From assembly GCF_015142735.1 (NCBI RefSeq), contig NZ_JACSPN010000010.1:50517-114516 (forward strand): a stretch of DNA of 64,000 nucleotides. Reading direction: 5' to 3'. Made by a program: the position numbers and the translations under genes. Of this stretch, positions 8,788-17,279 are shown piece by piece. The DNA comes from Oerskovia douganii. GTDB taxonomy: Bacteria > Actinomycetota > Actinomycetes > Actinomycetales > Cellulomonadaceae. The notes below the pieces were generated by a model. The model was not told where the DNA came from. It did no database searches and saw only the letters and a program-made list of their open reading frames with translations. How positions within the stretch are numbered: the first letter of the stretch is position 1; each line of letters starts with the position of its first letter.

Positions 8788-9159
8788 ATGGCCGAGCGCG
8801 TCGTGGACCGTGAGGCAGCCTCCGCTGCCGCCTGCCCCCCGTCCGTCGTGTGCCGCCAGTTCGGCCCCGGGCACCTCCTGCACGCCCTCCACGGCCGCAT
8901 GCTCCGCAACCGGCCCTGGGGCTGGCGCGACGGGGTCGTGCTCGCGGTGCGGCCGGTCGACGCCGGTGCCGAGGTCGTCGTGGAGTACACGACCGGCGAG
9001 GGGGCGTGCCGGGTGTGGCACCACACCGCGCTCGACCTCGCTGCCGGGCAGGGCGTGCGCGTGCACGAGCAGTACCACGCGCTCGAGGTCGGCGACAGCA
9101 CGCTCAACGTCCGGCTGCTCGGCGGGGTGGGCCACGTGCCGGAGCCCTCCCCGCGCTGA
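8788..9159 (+). CDS. Hypothetical protein, 123 residues
   Basis: I do not recognise a family. Soluble, no signal peptide or membrane segment. The body (GHLLHALHGRMLRNRPWGWRDGVVLAV, EVVVEYTTGEGACRVWHHTAL, VRVHEQYHALEVG) reads as a small mostly beta-strand domain with several His and Trp residues. ATG at 8788 follows GAGAAGGAG with good spacing, which is why the longer frame to 8620 is rejected. A weak hairpin (9169-9191) follows. It is likely monocistronic or co-transcribed with the next gene. Confidence 0.75.
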   Translation: MAERVVDREAASAAACPPSVVCRQFGPGHLLHALHGRMLRNRPWGWRDGVVLAVRPVDAGAEVVVEYTTGEGACRVWHHTALDLAAGQGVRVHEQYHALEVGDSTLNVRLLGGVGHVPEPSPR

Positions 9160-9290
9160 GTGCGTGGTCCCGCCCTGGCTCGCCGGGCGGGTCGCGGCCG
9201 GATCGCGCCCTCGACGGAACGCACGGGCCGGGCACCGCGTTGAACCCGTGTGGGCGCCCGCCCGCGCCGGTTCGACCAAAGGACACGCTC

Positions 9291-10001
9291 ATGGGATTCC
9301 TCGACCGCCTCCTCGGCCGCGCCCCGCAGGACGACGGGATGCCGCGCCGCCACGCGACCTACGACGGCCACGAGTCCCCCGCGTACGGCACCCCACCCCC
9401 CGCACCCACCGGGCCTGCGCGCAGCGAGGACGACGTCGCGATCGACCGCTACCGGTACCTGCTGCGCACCGCTCCCCCGGAGGCCGTCGAGCAGGCGCAC
9501 GCCGAGGCGTTCGAGCGGCTGACCCCCGAGCAGCGCCGGCGCGTCCTGACCGACCTCGGCCAGCAGGTGCCGCCCGCGGAGCGTGCGACCTCCGACGACC
9601 CGCAGTCGCTCGCCCGCATGGCGACCCGCGCCGAGATGCGCAACCCCGGGACCCTCGAGCGGTCGTTCGGGGGGCGGCAGGTCGCGCCGGGCATGGGCTC
9701 GATGATCGGCTCGAGCATGCTCGGCACCATCGCGGGCGTCGTGATCGGCTCGGCGGTCGCGAACATGATGTTCGGGCCGATGTTCGGCGACCCGACGGCG
9801 GACTTCGCGGGCGACGGCGGCACCTCTGGCGCCGGCGACCCGGGCGCGACCGAGGGTGACCCCGGGGCGACCGAGGCCGGGGCCGGGGCCGAGACGGCGG
9901 GCGGCGAGCCCGGCTTCACCGAGGCTGGAGGCGCGGGCGACCTGGGTGGGGGCTTCGGGGACTTCGGCGGCGGCGACTTCGGCGGCTTCGGAGACTTCTG
10001 A
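9291..10001 (+). CDS. Uncharacterised actinobacterial protein with Gly-rich hydrophobic segment
   Basis: 236 residues. The N-terminus MGFLDRLLGR could form an amphipathic helix. A conserved block DRYRYLLRTAPPEAVEQAHAEAF-LTPEQRRRVL-PQSLARMATRAEMRNPGTLER occurs in many actinobacterial proteins of unknown role. One small-residue hydrophobic segment (IGSSMLGTIAGVVIGSAVANMMFG, with the Met/Gly run before it) precedes an acidic, Gly-rich low-complexity tail ending in repeated GGDF/GGFGDF units. AAAGGA upstream supports the ATG at 9291. Function unknown; membrane association is inferred. Confidence 0.8.
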   Translation: MGFLDRLLGRAPQDDGMPRRHATYDGHESPAYGTPPPAPTGPARSEDDVAIDRYRYLLRTAPPEAVEQAHAEAFERLTPEQRRRVLTDLGQQVPPAERATSDDPQSLARMATRAEMRNPGTLERSFGGRQVAPGMGSMIGSSMLGTIAGVVIGSAVANMMFGPMFGDPTADFAGDGGTSGAGDPGATEGDPGATEAGAGAETAGGEPGFTEAGGAGDLGGGFGDFGGGDFGGFGDF

Positions 10002-10133
10002 GGCCCTGGCTCGCCCGGTCCTCGCCGGGGGGTGCCGACGGTCCACCGGACCGACGCGTTGCCCTGCCGCGCGCCACGGTCGACACTGGTGCCCTGCCGC
10101 GCGCCGCTCGTGACCGCGACCTCGGAGGATCCG

Positions 10134-11123
10134 ATGAACGACCCGTCCAGCCGCCTCGCGCCGAGCGGCACCACCGCCGTCCCTCGGTCGGTCGCCCGTT
10201 GGGCGACCCACTCGCCGTACTCCTCACCCGGGGAGCATGCCCGGCTCCTGCGGGCGGTGCCCACCGACCCGGACGCCCTGGGGCAGGTGGCACGCAACGT
10301 GATCGCGCACTATCGCGCGGAGGCCGCCGTGATGCCGGCCGAGCGTGCCACGGACGTCGACAGCCGGTGGCTCGCGACGATCCTCGACCTCGACCACTCC
10401 CGGCACGGGACCCCTCTCGCCGTGCCTCGTGCAATCTGCGACCGGGTGGGAGGCTGCTGCCGGGACCACGCGCTGCTCGCGGTCGGGGTGCTGCGCGAGC
10501 ACGGCATCCCGGCCAGGACCCGTGTGGGGTTCGCGGCGTACTTCACGCCCGGCTTCCACCACGACCACGTCGTCGTCGAGCACTGGGCAGACGGCCGCTG
10601 GGTGCGCTGGGACCCCGAGCTCACCGCTGGTGACCCGGCCTTCTCGTTCGACCCGCTCGACCTCCCGCTCGAGAAGGGGGTGACCGGCGAGGACCTGACA
10701 CTGCCCTTCGTGCCCGCGGCCACCGCGTGGCTCGCGCTCCGTGCGGGGCTGGCGGACGCGGACCTGTTCGGGCTCGACCCCGGGCTGCCGGTCCGCGGCG
10801 ACTGGTTCGTCCACGACTACGTCCTGTTCGAGCTGGCCCACCGTCAGGGGGACGAGCTGCTGCTGTGGGACACGTGGGGGGCGATGAGCACGGACGACAC
10901 GCTCGAGGGCGCCGACCTCACGCTGGTCGACGAGATCGCGGCCCTGCTCGCCCGTGCCGACCAGGGCGACCGGGAGGCGGAGGACGAGCTCACCGCGCGC
11001 TATGCCGCCGACGACCGCCTGCATCCGGGGCCTCGGGTGCGCACCCTCTCCCTCACGGGACCCAGCAGGTGGACCGACCTCGCCAGCCGGCCCCTCGAGA
11101 CCGATCGCCTGAGTGCGGAGTAG
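10134..11123 (+). CDS. Transglutaminase-like domain protein
   Basis: 329 residues, cytosolic (no signal). The middle has the papain-like triad arrangement of bacterial transglutaminase-like proteins: Cys in GGCCRDHALLAVGVLREHGIPAR (about residue 108), His in HHDHVVVEHW (about 145) and Asp in GRWVRWDPEL (about 163). The C-terminal half is family-specific and not recognised. GGAGGA six bases upstream of ATG 10134 fixes the start over a longer frame. A protease or amidase role is possible but unproven. Convergent with the helicase gene; both share the hairpin at 11109-11167, whose left arm contains this gene's stop codon. Confidence 0.85.
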   Translation: MNDPSSRLAPSGTTAVPRSVARWATHSPYSSPGEHARLLRAVPTDPDALGQVARNVIAHYRAEAAVMPAERATDVDSRWLATILDLDHSRHGTPLAVPRAICDRVGGCCRDHALLAVGVLREHGIPARTRVGFAAYFTPGFHHDHVVVEHWADGRWVRWDPELTAGDPAFSFDPLDLPLEKGVTGEDLTLPFVPAATAWLALRAGLADADLFGLDPGLPVRGDWFVHDYVLFELAHRQGDELLLWDTWGAMSTDDTLEGADLTLVDEIAALLARADQGDREAEDELTARYAADDRLHPGPRVRTLSLTGPSRWTDLASRPLETDRLSAE

Positions 11124-11167
11124 TTGTCGCCAGACGGCCGATGTGACGACAGCTGCTCCGCACTCAG
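11109..11167. terminator. Bidirectional hairpin terminator
   Basis: A 21-bp stem (11109-11129 with 11147-11167) containing only two G-U pairs and a 17-base loop sits between convergent genes ending at 11123 and 11176. The TAG stop of the left gene is inside the stem. Confidence 0.85.
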
Positions 11168-11175
11168 CGGTGCGA

Positions 11176-14100
11176 TCAGCGGAGCGGCGAACGAGTCCCC
11201 GCGCCGCACAGCCCGATGAACGCGCCCAGCTCGGCGAGCTCCGCGGGGTGGTTCGGCAGGTAGTCGGTGAGCCGGGGCGAGCGGACCACGACGGCACACC
11301 ACTGACCGCGCGAGACCGCGACGTTGACGCGGTTGCGCGAGAGCAGGAACTCCATGCCGCGCGGCACGTCCTCGCGCGCCGAGGCCGTCATGGAGACGAT
11401 CGCGACGGGCGCCTCCTTGCCCTGGAACTTGTCGACCGTGCCCACGCGCACGTCGCCGAGCCCCGCGGCCTGGAGCGCGTGCCGCACGGTCCACACCTGC
11501 GCGTTGTAGGGGGCCACGACCACGAAGTCCTCCGGGCCGAGCGGCCGGGACCCCCCGGCCGCCGGTCCGTGCGGGTACCACGCCGTCCCGAGCAGCGCCT
11601 TGACCTGGCGCACGATCTCCTGCGCCTCCTCGACCGAGGAGACCGCGTTGCCCGCGTGCTCGACCTCGACGACGTGCACGCCGGGTTCGACCCCCACGAG
11701 CAGCCGCTCCCCGGCCGCGGCCTCCGCGTGCAGCAGGCCCTCGTACGCGAGGTCCGACACGGCGTCGCACAGCGCAGGATGCATGCGCCACGAGCGGGCC
11801 AGGAAGTACCCGAACTCGGGCGGCAGCACGTCGTGCCCGCCGCCCGCGCGGGTCAGCCACCCGAGCGCCGACTGGTCCACGGGCTCGGGGTGCTGGCCCT
11901 GCGAGACCTGCGGGAGCTGCTGCGGGTCGCCCAGCAGAAGGAGCCGCTGCGCGGCGCGCGAGACGGCGATCGTGTTGGCGAGCGAGAACTGACCGGCCTC
12001 GTCGATCACGAGCAGGTCGAGCTCGCCGTCCCCGAAGCGCTCGGCGTGCGCGAGGTCCCAGGCCGTCCCGCCGACGACGCAAGGCCCCTCGGCGACGAAG
12101 GCCGCGGTCTGCGCGGAGTCCACGAGCCGCCAGGGGACGAGCCGTGAGCCGTCGGGCAGGGCCGCGGCCGCGACGTCGTCGGGCAGGCCTGCGCCCGCCT
12201 CGCGGCCGACGGCCGACACGTCCCGCCCCTTGGGGCCCGACGCCTTCTTGCCCACGCGGTCCGCGGGCACGCCGCCCTTGGCGATGACACCCGCGAGGAC
12301 GTTCTCCACGACGTCGTGCGACTGCGCGACGACGCCCACGCGCCACCCCTCCGCGACGAGCCGCCCGACGACCTTCGAGGCGAGGTGCGTCTTGCCCGTG
12401 CCCGGGGGGCCCTGGACGCCCAGGTAGGAGCCGTCGAGGTCACGCACGGCGTCGGTCACGGCGTCGATGTAGCGCTCGGGGCCGTCGCCCAGCGTCGGGA
12501 GCGGGGCGCCGGACACCGTGCGCGGCGGGCGCCGGCGCAGCAGGTCGAGCGCGGGGTGGTCCGGGAGCACCAGGGGCGACCGCGACCCGGCGGGGTTGAG
12601 GGCCTGCACGGTGGCCGCGAGCGCCCGGACCGACGCCTCCTGCTGGGGAGTGGGCAGCACCTGCCCCACCGTGAGCGCCATGGGCAGCGCGTCGTGCGGT
12701 GCGACGCCCTTGGGCACGGGCATCCGCACGTCGAGCACGTCGACCTCACGGCCGGTGCCGAGGCGTCCGCGCTCGACGCCGTGGACCCGCACGCTCCCGG
12801 TGGACCAGCGGACGGCTCCGTGCGCGGGCTCGATCCCGTCGGGTGCCGGTCCCTCGAAGAGGGCCGTGGCGCCGTCGTACCCGGCCTTGAGCTCCGAGCC
12901 GTCGGGCAGCTCGCCGTACAGGCGCAGGCGGCGTGACGGGTTGCTGCGCGGTGTGGCCCTCGCCCAGTCCTCGATCACCTCGGCGCGCTCCACGAGGAAG
13001 TACGCGCGCGGGGTCTGCCACTGGTCGACGGGGTCCTTGAGCCGCGCGAAGTACTCCTGCCAGAACGGCTTGGCCTCGCGCCAGTAGTACCCGACGCCGG
13101 CGCCGAGCAGGGCGACGGCCTCCTCGTCGTCGGTCCGCCCCTCGCCCGAGCGGCCGTCGACGCCACCCGCGAGAGCCCGTACGTCGAGCTCGACCTGCTC
13201 GGCCTCCGCGCGCTTGGCGCGACGGGCGACCTCCGCGTCGGAGAGCTCGAGGGCGGGAGGCAGGTCGTCCTCCCAGCCCGTGCCCGCCGGGGGAGCCGGG
13301 GAGCCGGTCACGTCGCTCGTCGCGGGGGCCGAGCGTCCCGCGAGCCCCAGCAGGAACTCGTGCAGGCGCAGCGTCGAGAGGCAGTCGTACTCGTTGTAGT
13401 CCGCGATGCCGCGCAGCAGGTGCTCGGCCTCCTCGGTGCGTCCCGCGTCGCGCGCCGCGCAGTACGTCGCGTACGCCACGACGGACGCCGCCGCGTCCGT
13501 GACGTCGCCGCCGCGGAGCTGGTCGCCCATGTAGAGCGGCTCGAGCTTCTTGATCGAGTACGACGGCGCCGACACCTTGAGCGAGTGCCGCACGGTCGCG
13601 TAGAGGTCCACGAGGACGCCCTGCCGCAGGAGGTCGTCGACCTCCTGCTCGTACACGCCGTGGCGGGCCGCGATCGACAGCAGGTGCGTCTTCTCGTACG
13701 ACGCGTAGTGGTAGACGTGCAGCCCCGGGTACTGGGCGCGGCGCTTGGCCAGGTAGTCGACGAAGTCGATCAGGGCCTGCTTCTCCTGCTCCAGGTCGTG
13801 CGCCCAGAACGCCCGGAACGGGGGCTTCTCGTCAGGGCTGCCCGGCCGCTCGACGAGCCCGAACAGGTAGTCGATGTTCCACGTGATGTCGCGCGTGGCG
13901 GGGTCCGTGACGGACCACAGCGGGTCGCCCTCGAAGTCGAAGAAGACGTCCCCGGGGTCGGGGCGCGGCAGGTCGCGCAGCGGGGCCGGGTCCACGACGA
14001 CGTAGGACAGCGTGTGCTGCTCGGGCCGGGCTGCCACCCCCGTGCCCTCCACGTCCTCGGCCCCCGGCGTGCTCCACGTGACCGACCCGCTGGGGCCGGG

Positions 14101-15105
14101 TCCGACGTCGGGCACCCCTCCCCCGTCGCCCGGCACGTCGACCAGGCAGGCCTGGAGCCTCGCCTGGACGCGCAGCGTCTCGAACGTGCGTGCCGCGAGC
14201 CCCGGGGGCGGGGTGGTCGCGGACGCGAGCTGCGTCATGGTCGTGATCCCGGCGGCGCGGAGCCGGACCCGCTGGGTGCTGCGCAGGCCCGCGACCCGCA
14301 GCACGTCGTCGTGCTCGGTGACCTGCTGCGCGCAGTAGGCGCACGTGCCGCACTGCCGCAGGCCGGGGGCGTCCCAGCGGACGGGTTCGCCGCCCGCGCG
14401 GTGCGTGTCCAGGAGGCGCAGCAGCTCGGTGCGCCGCTCGCGGAAGACGGGCAGGACGTCCGCGAGCCGGTGGTCGGTCACGGCCCGGGTCCCGAGGATC
14501 AGGTGGAGCGTGGGCGAGGTGCGGACGCCGGCGGCGAGGAGCTGGTCGGCGTAGGCCGCGAGCTGGAGCAGGGCGGGGACCTTCGCACGGCGCGCGAGCT
14601 TGGCGTCGTGCACGGCGTACTCCGCGCCGCCGGTGCCGGGCACGCCCGCGGTGCCCGACGCCGTCGGGCCGCCCGCGTACGGGGAGACCTGGGCCGCCCG
14701 GCTGTCCGTACGGATCAGGAAGTCCGCGCGCCCGTGGAAGCGACCGTCGAAGAACGACCCCTGGTAGACGACGTCGACACCGTCCCGCAGGGCGTCGAGC
14801 GTCGCGGCGTGGGCCGCCTCGAGGTGCTCGCGGCGCATCGAGCGCGGCACCGGGATCTCCCGGACGCCGTCCCGGCCCACGAGCTCCACGAGGCCCTCGA
14901 GGACCTGCTGCTCGTGCACGTCGCCGAGGGTCGCGGTGCGCTCGAGCATGTCGTCGACGTCGAGCGCGGGGTGCGCGGCACGCCCCACCTTCTCGTCGAG
15001 CGTGCGCAGCAGGCGGTACTCGCACTCGCTGGCCGCGACCAGGTCGCTCGCCGAGAACACGAGCAGGGGCTCGGCGGACGGGTCCTGCTGGTCCATCAGG
15101 AACAC
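11176..15105 (-). CDS. TM0106-family RecB-like nuclease fused to superfamily 1 helicase
   Basis: 1309 residues. The N-terminal third is a PD-(D/E)XK RecB-like nuclease: RADFLIR, then HDAKLARR, then QLAAYADQL. A Cys-rich motif CGTCAYC and a helix-hairpin-like stretch follow. Next comes an RNase H/DnaQ-type segment starting FFDFEGDPLW and ending near NEYDCLSTLRLHEFL. The C-terminal third is a Dna2/Upf1-type helicase: Walker A GPPGTGKT near residue 900, Walker B LLVIDEAGQF near 1035, GDPQQLPQV, and VAVSRGQWCAVV. GAGGAG precedes the GTG start at 15105. Likely DNA repair or processing; the precise role of this family is not established. Confidence 0.92.
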   Translation of the reverse strand: MFLMDQQDPSAEPLLVFSASDLVAASECEYRLLRTLDEKVGRAAHPALDVDDMLERTATLGDVHEQQVLEGLVELVGRDGVREIPVPRSMRREHLEAAHAATLDALRDGVDVVYQGSFFDGRFHGRADFLIRTDSRAAQVSPYAGGPTASGTAGVPGTGGAEYAVHDAKLARRAKVPALLQLAAYADQLLAAGVRTSPTLHLILGTRAVTDHRLADVLPVFRERRTELLRLLDTHRAGGEPVRWDAPGLRQCGTCAYCAQQVTEHDDVLRVAGLRSTQRVRLRAAGITTMTQLASATTPPPGLAARTFETLRVQARLQACLVDVPGDGGGVPDVGPGPSGSVTWSTPGAEDVEGTGVAARPEQHTLSYVVVDPAPLRDLPRPDPGDVFFDFEGDPLWSVTDPATRDITWNIDYLFGLVERPGSPDEKPPFRAFWAHDLEQEKQALIDFVDYLAKRRAQYPGLHVYHYASYEKTHLLSIAARHGVYEQEVDDLLRQGVLVDLYATVRHSLKVSAPSYSIKKLEPLYMGDQLRGGDVTDAAASVVAYATYCAARDAGRTEEAEHLLRGIADYNEYDCLSTLRLHEFLLGLAGRSAPATSDVTGSPAPPAGTGWEDDLPPALELSDAEVARRAKRAEAEQVELDVRALAGGVDGRSGEGRTDDEEAVALLGAGVGYYWREAKPFWQEYFARLKDPVDQWQTPRAYFLVERAEVIEDWARATPRSNPSRRLRLYGELPDGSELKAGYDGATALFEGPAPDGIEPAHGAVRWSTGSVRVHGVERGRLGTGREVDVLDVRMPVPKGVAPHDALPMALTVGQVLPTPQQEASVRALAATVQALNPAGSRSPLVLPDHPALDLLRRRPPRTVSGAPLPTLGDGPERYIDAVTDAVRDLDGSYLGVQGPPGTGKTHLASKVVGRLVAEGWRVGVVAQSHDVVENVLAGVIAKGGVPADRVGKKASGPKGRDVSAVGREAGAGLPDDVAAAALPDGSRLVPWRLVDSAQTAAFVAEGPCVVGGTAWDLAHAERFGDGELDLLVIDEAGQFSLANTIAVSRAAQRLLLLGDPQQLPQVSQGQHPEPVDQSALGWLTRAGGGHDVLPPEFGYFLARSWRMHPALCDAVSDLAYEGLLHAEAAAGERLLVGVEPGVHVVEVEHAGNAVSSVEEAQEIVRQVKALLGTAWYPHGPAAGGSRPLGPEDFVVVAPYNAQVWTVRHALQAAGLGDVRVGTVDKFQGKEAPVAIVSMTASAREDVPRGMEFLLSRNRVNVAVSRGQWCAVVVRSPRLTDYLPNHPAELAELGAFIGLCGAGTRSPLR

Positions 15106-15347
15106 GGTGACTCCTCGTACTTCCCGCGGCGGTCCACGGCCGGCCGACGCCGACCACGGCCTGTCGAGGTCGTGACGCTCGCCCGACCCGGTTCCTTTCT
15201 ACCGGGCGCCGCCGACACGCGGACCGGAGCCACCGCCCGACGGCCGCCGTCCCCGCCGCAGCACCCGGGGCCAGCACGCCGGAATTGGCACATCCGGGCG
15301 GTTCTGCAGCATAGTGAGCGCGCAGGAACTGTCGAAGGAGATCTCCC

Positions 15348-16406
15348 ATGGCCGTACATTTCAACCCGCCGCCCGGCTGGTTGGTACCTCCCGGTTTCTC
15401 CCCTTCGTCCGAATGGCACCCGGATCCGGCCTGGCCGGCCGCCCCCACGGGCTGGGTCTTCTGGGTCGAGGCAGCCCCGGCACCGCCGCCCGCACCCGCT
15501 CCCGCACCGCCGACGTCGGGCGCCGAGGCCTGGTCGCGCGAGACGCCCGGTGGCGGCATCCCCGTCCACTTCCCGACCGCGGTGGTGCCGCTGACCCCCG
15601 GTGGAGCACCCACGCCTCCCTCCCCCACGGGCCCTCCGTCCGCGCCCACGCGCCGTTCCCTGCGCGACGTCGGCAGCAGCGGCGGCAGCGGCGGCGCCCT
15701 GACCGACTCCCCGTCCTCGACCATGATCCTGCCGGTCGTCGGCGCGGGGGCGCCCGGCGGCGGTGCGGGAGCAGCCCCGCCCGCGCCGTCCCGACCCGCG
15801 GTCCCGCTCCCGGCTCCGGTCGCCGCACCCGCCCCTGCGCCCTCCGGCACCTCGGCGCACGGCCCGCTCGCGATCTTCTCCGGCGACGACGAGCCCCGCG
15901 AGGAACGCCGGTACATGCGTTGGCTCCTTCCCGTCGGCGTGGGCGTGGGCGGCATCGCCGTCGGGCTCATGCTCGGCCTGGGCGTGACCCTCAAGGCGCA
16001 GTCGGAGGCGGGGGACGCCACCGCAGCCGCCGCGCTCACGACCGAGCAGACGGCCGCCGAGCGGACCAAGCTCGACGCCGAACGGGCCGACCTGGAGGCC
16101 CAGCTCGCCGGTATCGCCGAGACGACCGAGGCCGTCGCGGCCCGGGAGGCCGCGGTCACGACCAAGGAGACCGAGCTCGCCGACCGGGACAAGGCCCTCG
16201 ACGAGCGCGAGAAGAAGCTCGAGGAGAGCGAGAAGGAGTCCAACGACAACCAGGACGACGGCAGCTGGGAGTCGGGCAAGGTCAACGGGATCTACCTGAC
16301 GTGCGAGGCCGCGAAGCGCGACGGCAAGGCGCCGCTCAAGCAGGGCGACGACGGGTTCAACCCGATGCTCGACCGAGACGGCAACGGGGTGGCCTGCGAG
16401 CGCTGA
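15348..16406 (+). CDS. Membrane protein with coiled coil and Excalibur calcium-binding domain
   Basis: 352 residues. Residues 1-185 are Pro/Ala/Gly-rich (GWLVPPGFSPSSEWHPDPAWP repeats the WHPDP theme of actinobacterial cytoplasmic tails). A single membrane helix (about 195-220, GVGVGGIAVGLMLGLGV) is followed by an Ala/Glu-rich coiled coil (225-295) and a C-terminal Excalibur domain: YLTCEAAKRDGKAPLKQGD then DRDGNGVACE, with its calcium loop DRDGNG and two Cys. The orientation is probably C-terminus outside. GAAGGAGAT upstream supports the ATG. The function is unknown; Excalibur domains sit on surface or nuclease proteins. Confidence 0.88.
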   Translation: MAVHFNPPPGWLVPPGFSPSSEWHPDPAWPAAPTGWVFWVEAAPAPPPAPAPAPPTSGAEAWSRETPGGGIPVHFPTAVVPLTPGGAPTPPSPTGPPSAPTRRSLRDVGSSGGSGGALTDSPSSTMILPVVGAGAPGGGAGAAPPAPSRPAVPLPAPVAAPAPAPSGTSAHGPLAIFSGDDEPREERRYMRWLLPVGVGVGGIAVGLMLGLGVTLKAQSEAGDATAAAALTTEQTAAERTKLDAERADLEAQLAGIAETTEAVAAREAAVTTKETELADRDKALDEREKKLEESEKESNDNQDDGSWESGKVNGIYLTCEAAKRDGKAPLKQGDDGFNPMLDRDGNGVACER

Positions 16407-16455
16407 CGGCCGCGATGCCGGCGGCGGCGTGTGCGGCGGTCGACAGTGCTGCACG

Positions 16456-16524
16456 CGTGGCAAGTCACCAGCAAAACTCCGACATCAGTATCGGAACTGA
16501 TGACATCGCCGCATGCTTGCCACG
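16456..16524. terminator. Nested inverted repeats between convergent genes
   Basis: Outer 9-bp arms (16456-16464 CGTGGCAAG, 16516-16524 CTTGCCACG) enclose an inner 7-bp inverted repeat CATCAGT/ACTGATG (16483-16502). It sits between the Excalibur gene and the TetR gene and probably ends both transcripts. Confidence 0.55.
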
Positions 16525-16548
16525 AGGTCTCGCGCGGTGAGCGAGAGG

Positions 16549-17151
16549 CTAGGCCTGGACCAGGATGCCTCGGCTCATGTTGTTGATCAGGGAGTCGGCG
16601 AACTCGATCGAGAGGGGTTCGTCGGGAATGAGGAGGCGGTGGTAGCAGGCTCCCCAGAGCTGGTCGACGACGACCTGGACGTCGACGTCGGGGTGGATCT
16701 GTCCCTGCTCCTTGGCCCGTTGGAGGCGTTCGACCGCAGTGCGTCGTCGGATGGTGGAGTAGTTGCGCGACCAGGCCTCAGCGAGCTCTGTGTCACTCTG
16801 GGCTGCGCCGATGAGCTTGGCGATCACGGGCCCCACGTCGGGTCGGTTCAGGAGGGCGACGTGGGCGTGGAGCTGGGTGCGTAGGTCGTGCTCGATGTTG
16901 CCGGTGTCGTCGAACTGAAGCTGTTCTTCGACGTGGGTGAAGTACGCCTCTGCGGCGAGGGCTCCTGGAGAGGGCCACCACTTGTAGAGCGTCGCCTTGC
17001 TCGCCGGTGCGGCTGCTGCGATCTTGTCGAACGTCACGCCAGCGACGCCGTCGGTGAGGAGGATGTCGGCGGTCACGGCGAGGATTCCTCTCCGGACCTC
17101 CGCGGCCGGTCGGCGGCCGCGTCCAGGTCGTTCTGGCGGTGTTCTTGTCAT
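16549..17151 (-). CDS. TetR/AcrR family transcriptional regulator
   Basis: 200 residues. Helix-turn-helix in the first 60: RGILAVTADILLTDGVAGVTFDKIAAAAPASKATLYKWWPS, cut here into the tetrahelical DNA-binding pattern typical of TetR (the KATLYKWWPS recognition helix). The C-terminal ligand domain (65-195) is all-helical with a conserved end LWGACYHRLLIPDEPLS. ATG at 17151 is chosen because the HTH starts about 20 residues later; AGGAG lies 12 bases upstream. Divergent from the YhcG-type nuclease; two palindromes lie in the shared 128-base spacer. Target genes and ligand are unknown. Confidence 0.9.
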   Translation of the reverse strand: MTRTPPERPGRGRRPAAEVRRGILAVTADILLTDGVAGVTFDKIAAAAPASKATLYKWWPSPGALAAEAYFTHVEEQLQFDDTGNIEHDLRTQLHAHVALLNRPDVGPVIAKLIGAAQSDTELAEAWSRNYSTIRRRTAVERLQRAKEQGQIHPDVDVQVVVDQLWGACYHRLLIPDEPLSIEFADSLINNMSRGILVQA

Positions 17152-17188
17152 GGTGGTGACGTACTCCTGACGGTGGTCCCTGAGGAGG

Positions 17189-17205
17189 GCGGATCGTCGA
17201 TCCGC
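17189..17205. promoter_or_regulatory. Candidate TetR operator
   Basis: Perfect inverted repeat GCGGATC-GTC-GATCCGC, 38-54 bases upstream of the tetR start in the divergent spacer. The 17-bp size and symmetry suit a TetR dimer. Confidence 0.5.
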
Positions 17206-17253
17206 TCGTCGGGGTCGGTGATCGTGGGGCCGGGGTCGATGGTGATCGGCTCG

Positions 17254-17268
17254 AGGTCGTTGCGACCT
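17254..17268. promoter_or_regulatory. Second palindrome before the YhcG-type gene
   Basis: Perfect inverted repeat AGGTCG-TTG-CGACCT ending 11 bases before the GTG at 17280. It has the same three-base spacer as the 17189 palindrome, but a different half-site. It may be an operator or a leader hairpin. Confidence 0.35.
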
Positions 17269-17279
17269 GTGAAGATGGC

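Noticed and set aside
13360..15594. A 744-codon plus-strand frame opposite the RecB-like gene
   Set aside because: Antisense shadow; the minus strand has complete nuclease and helicase motifs.
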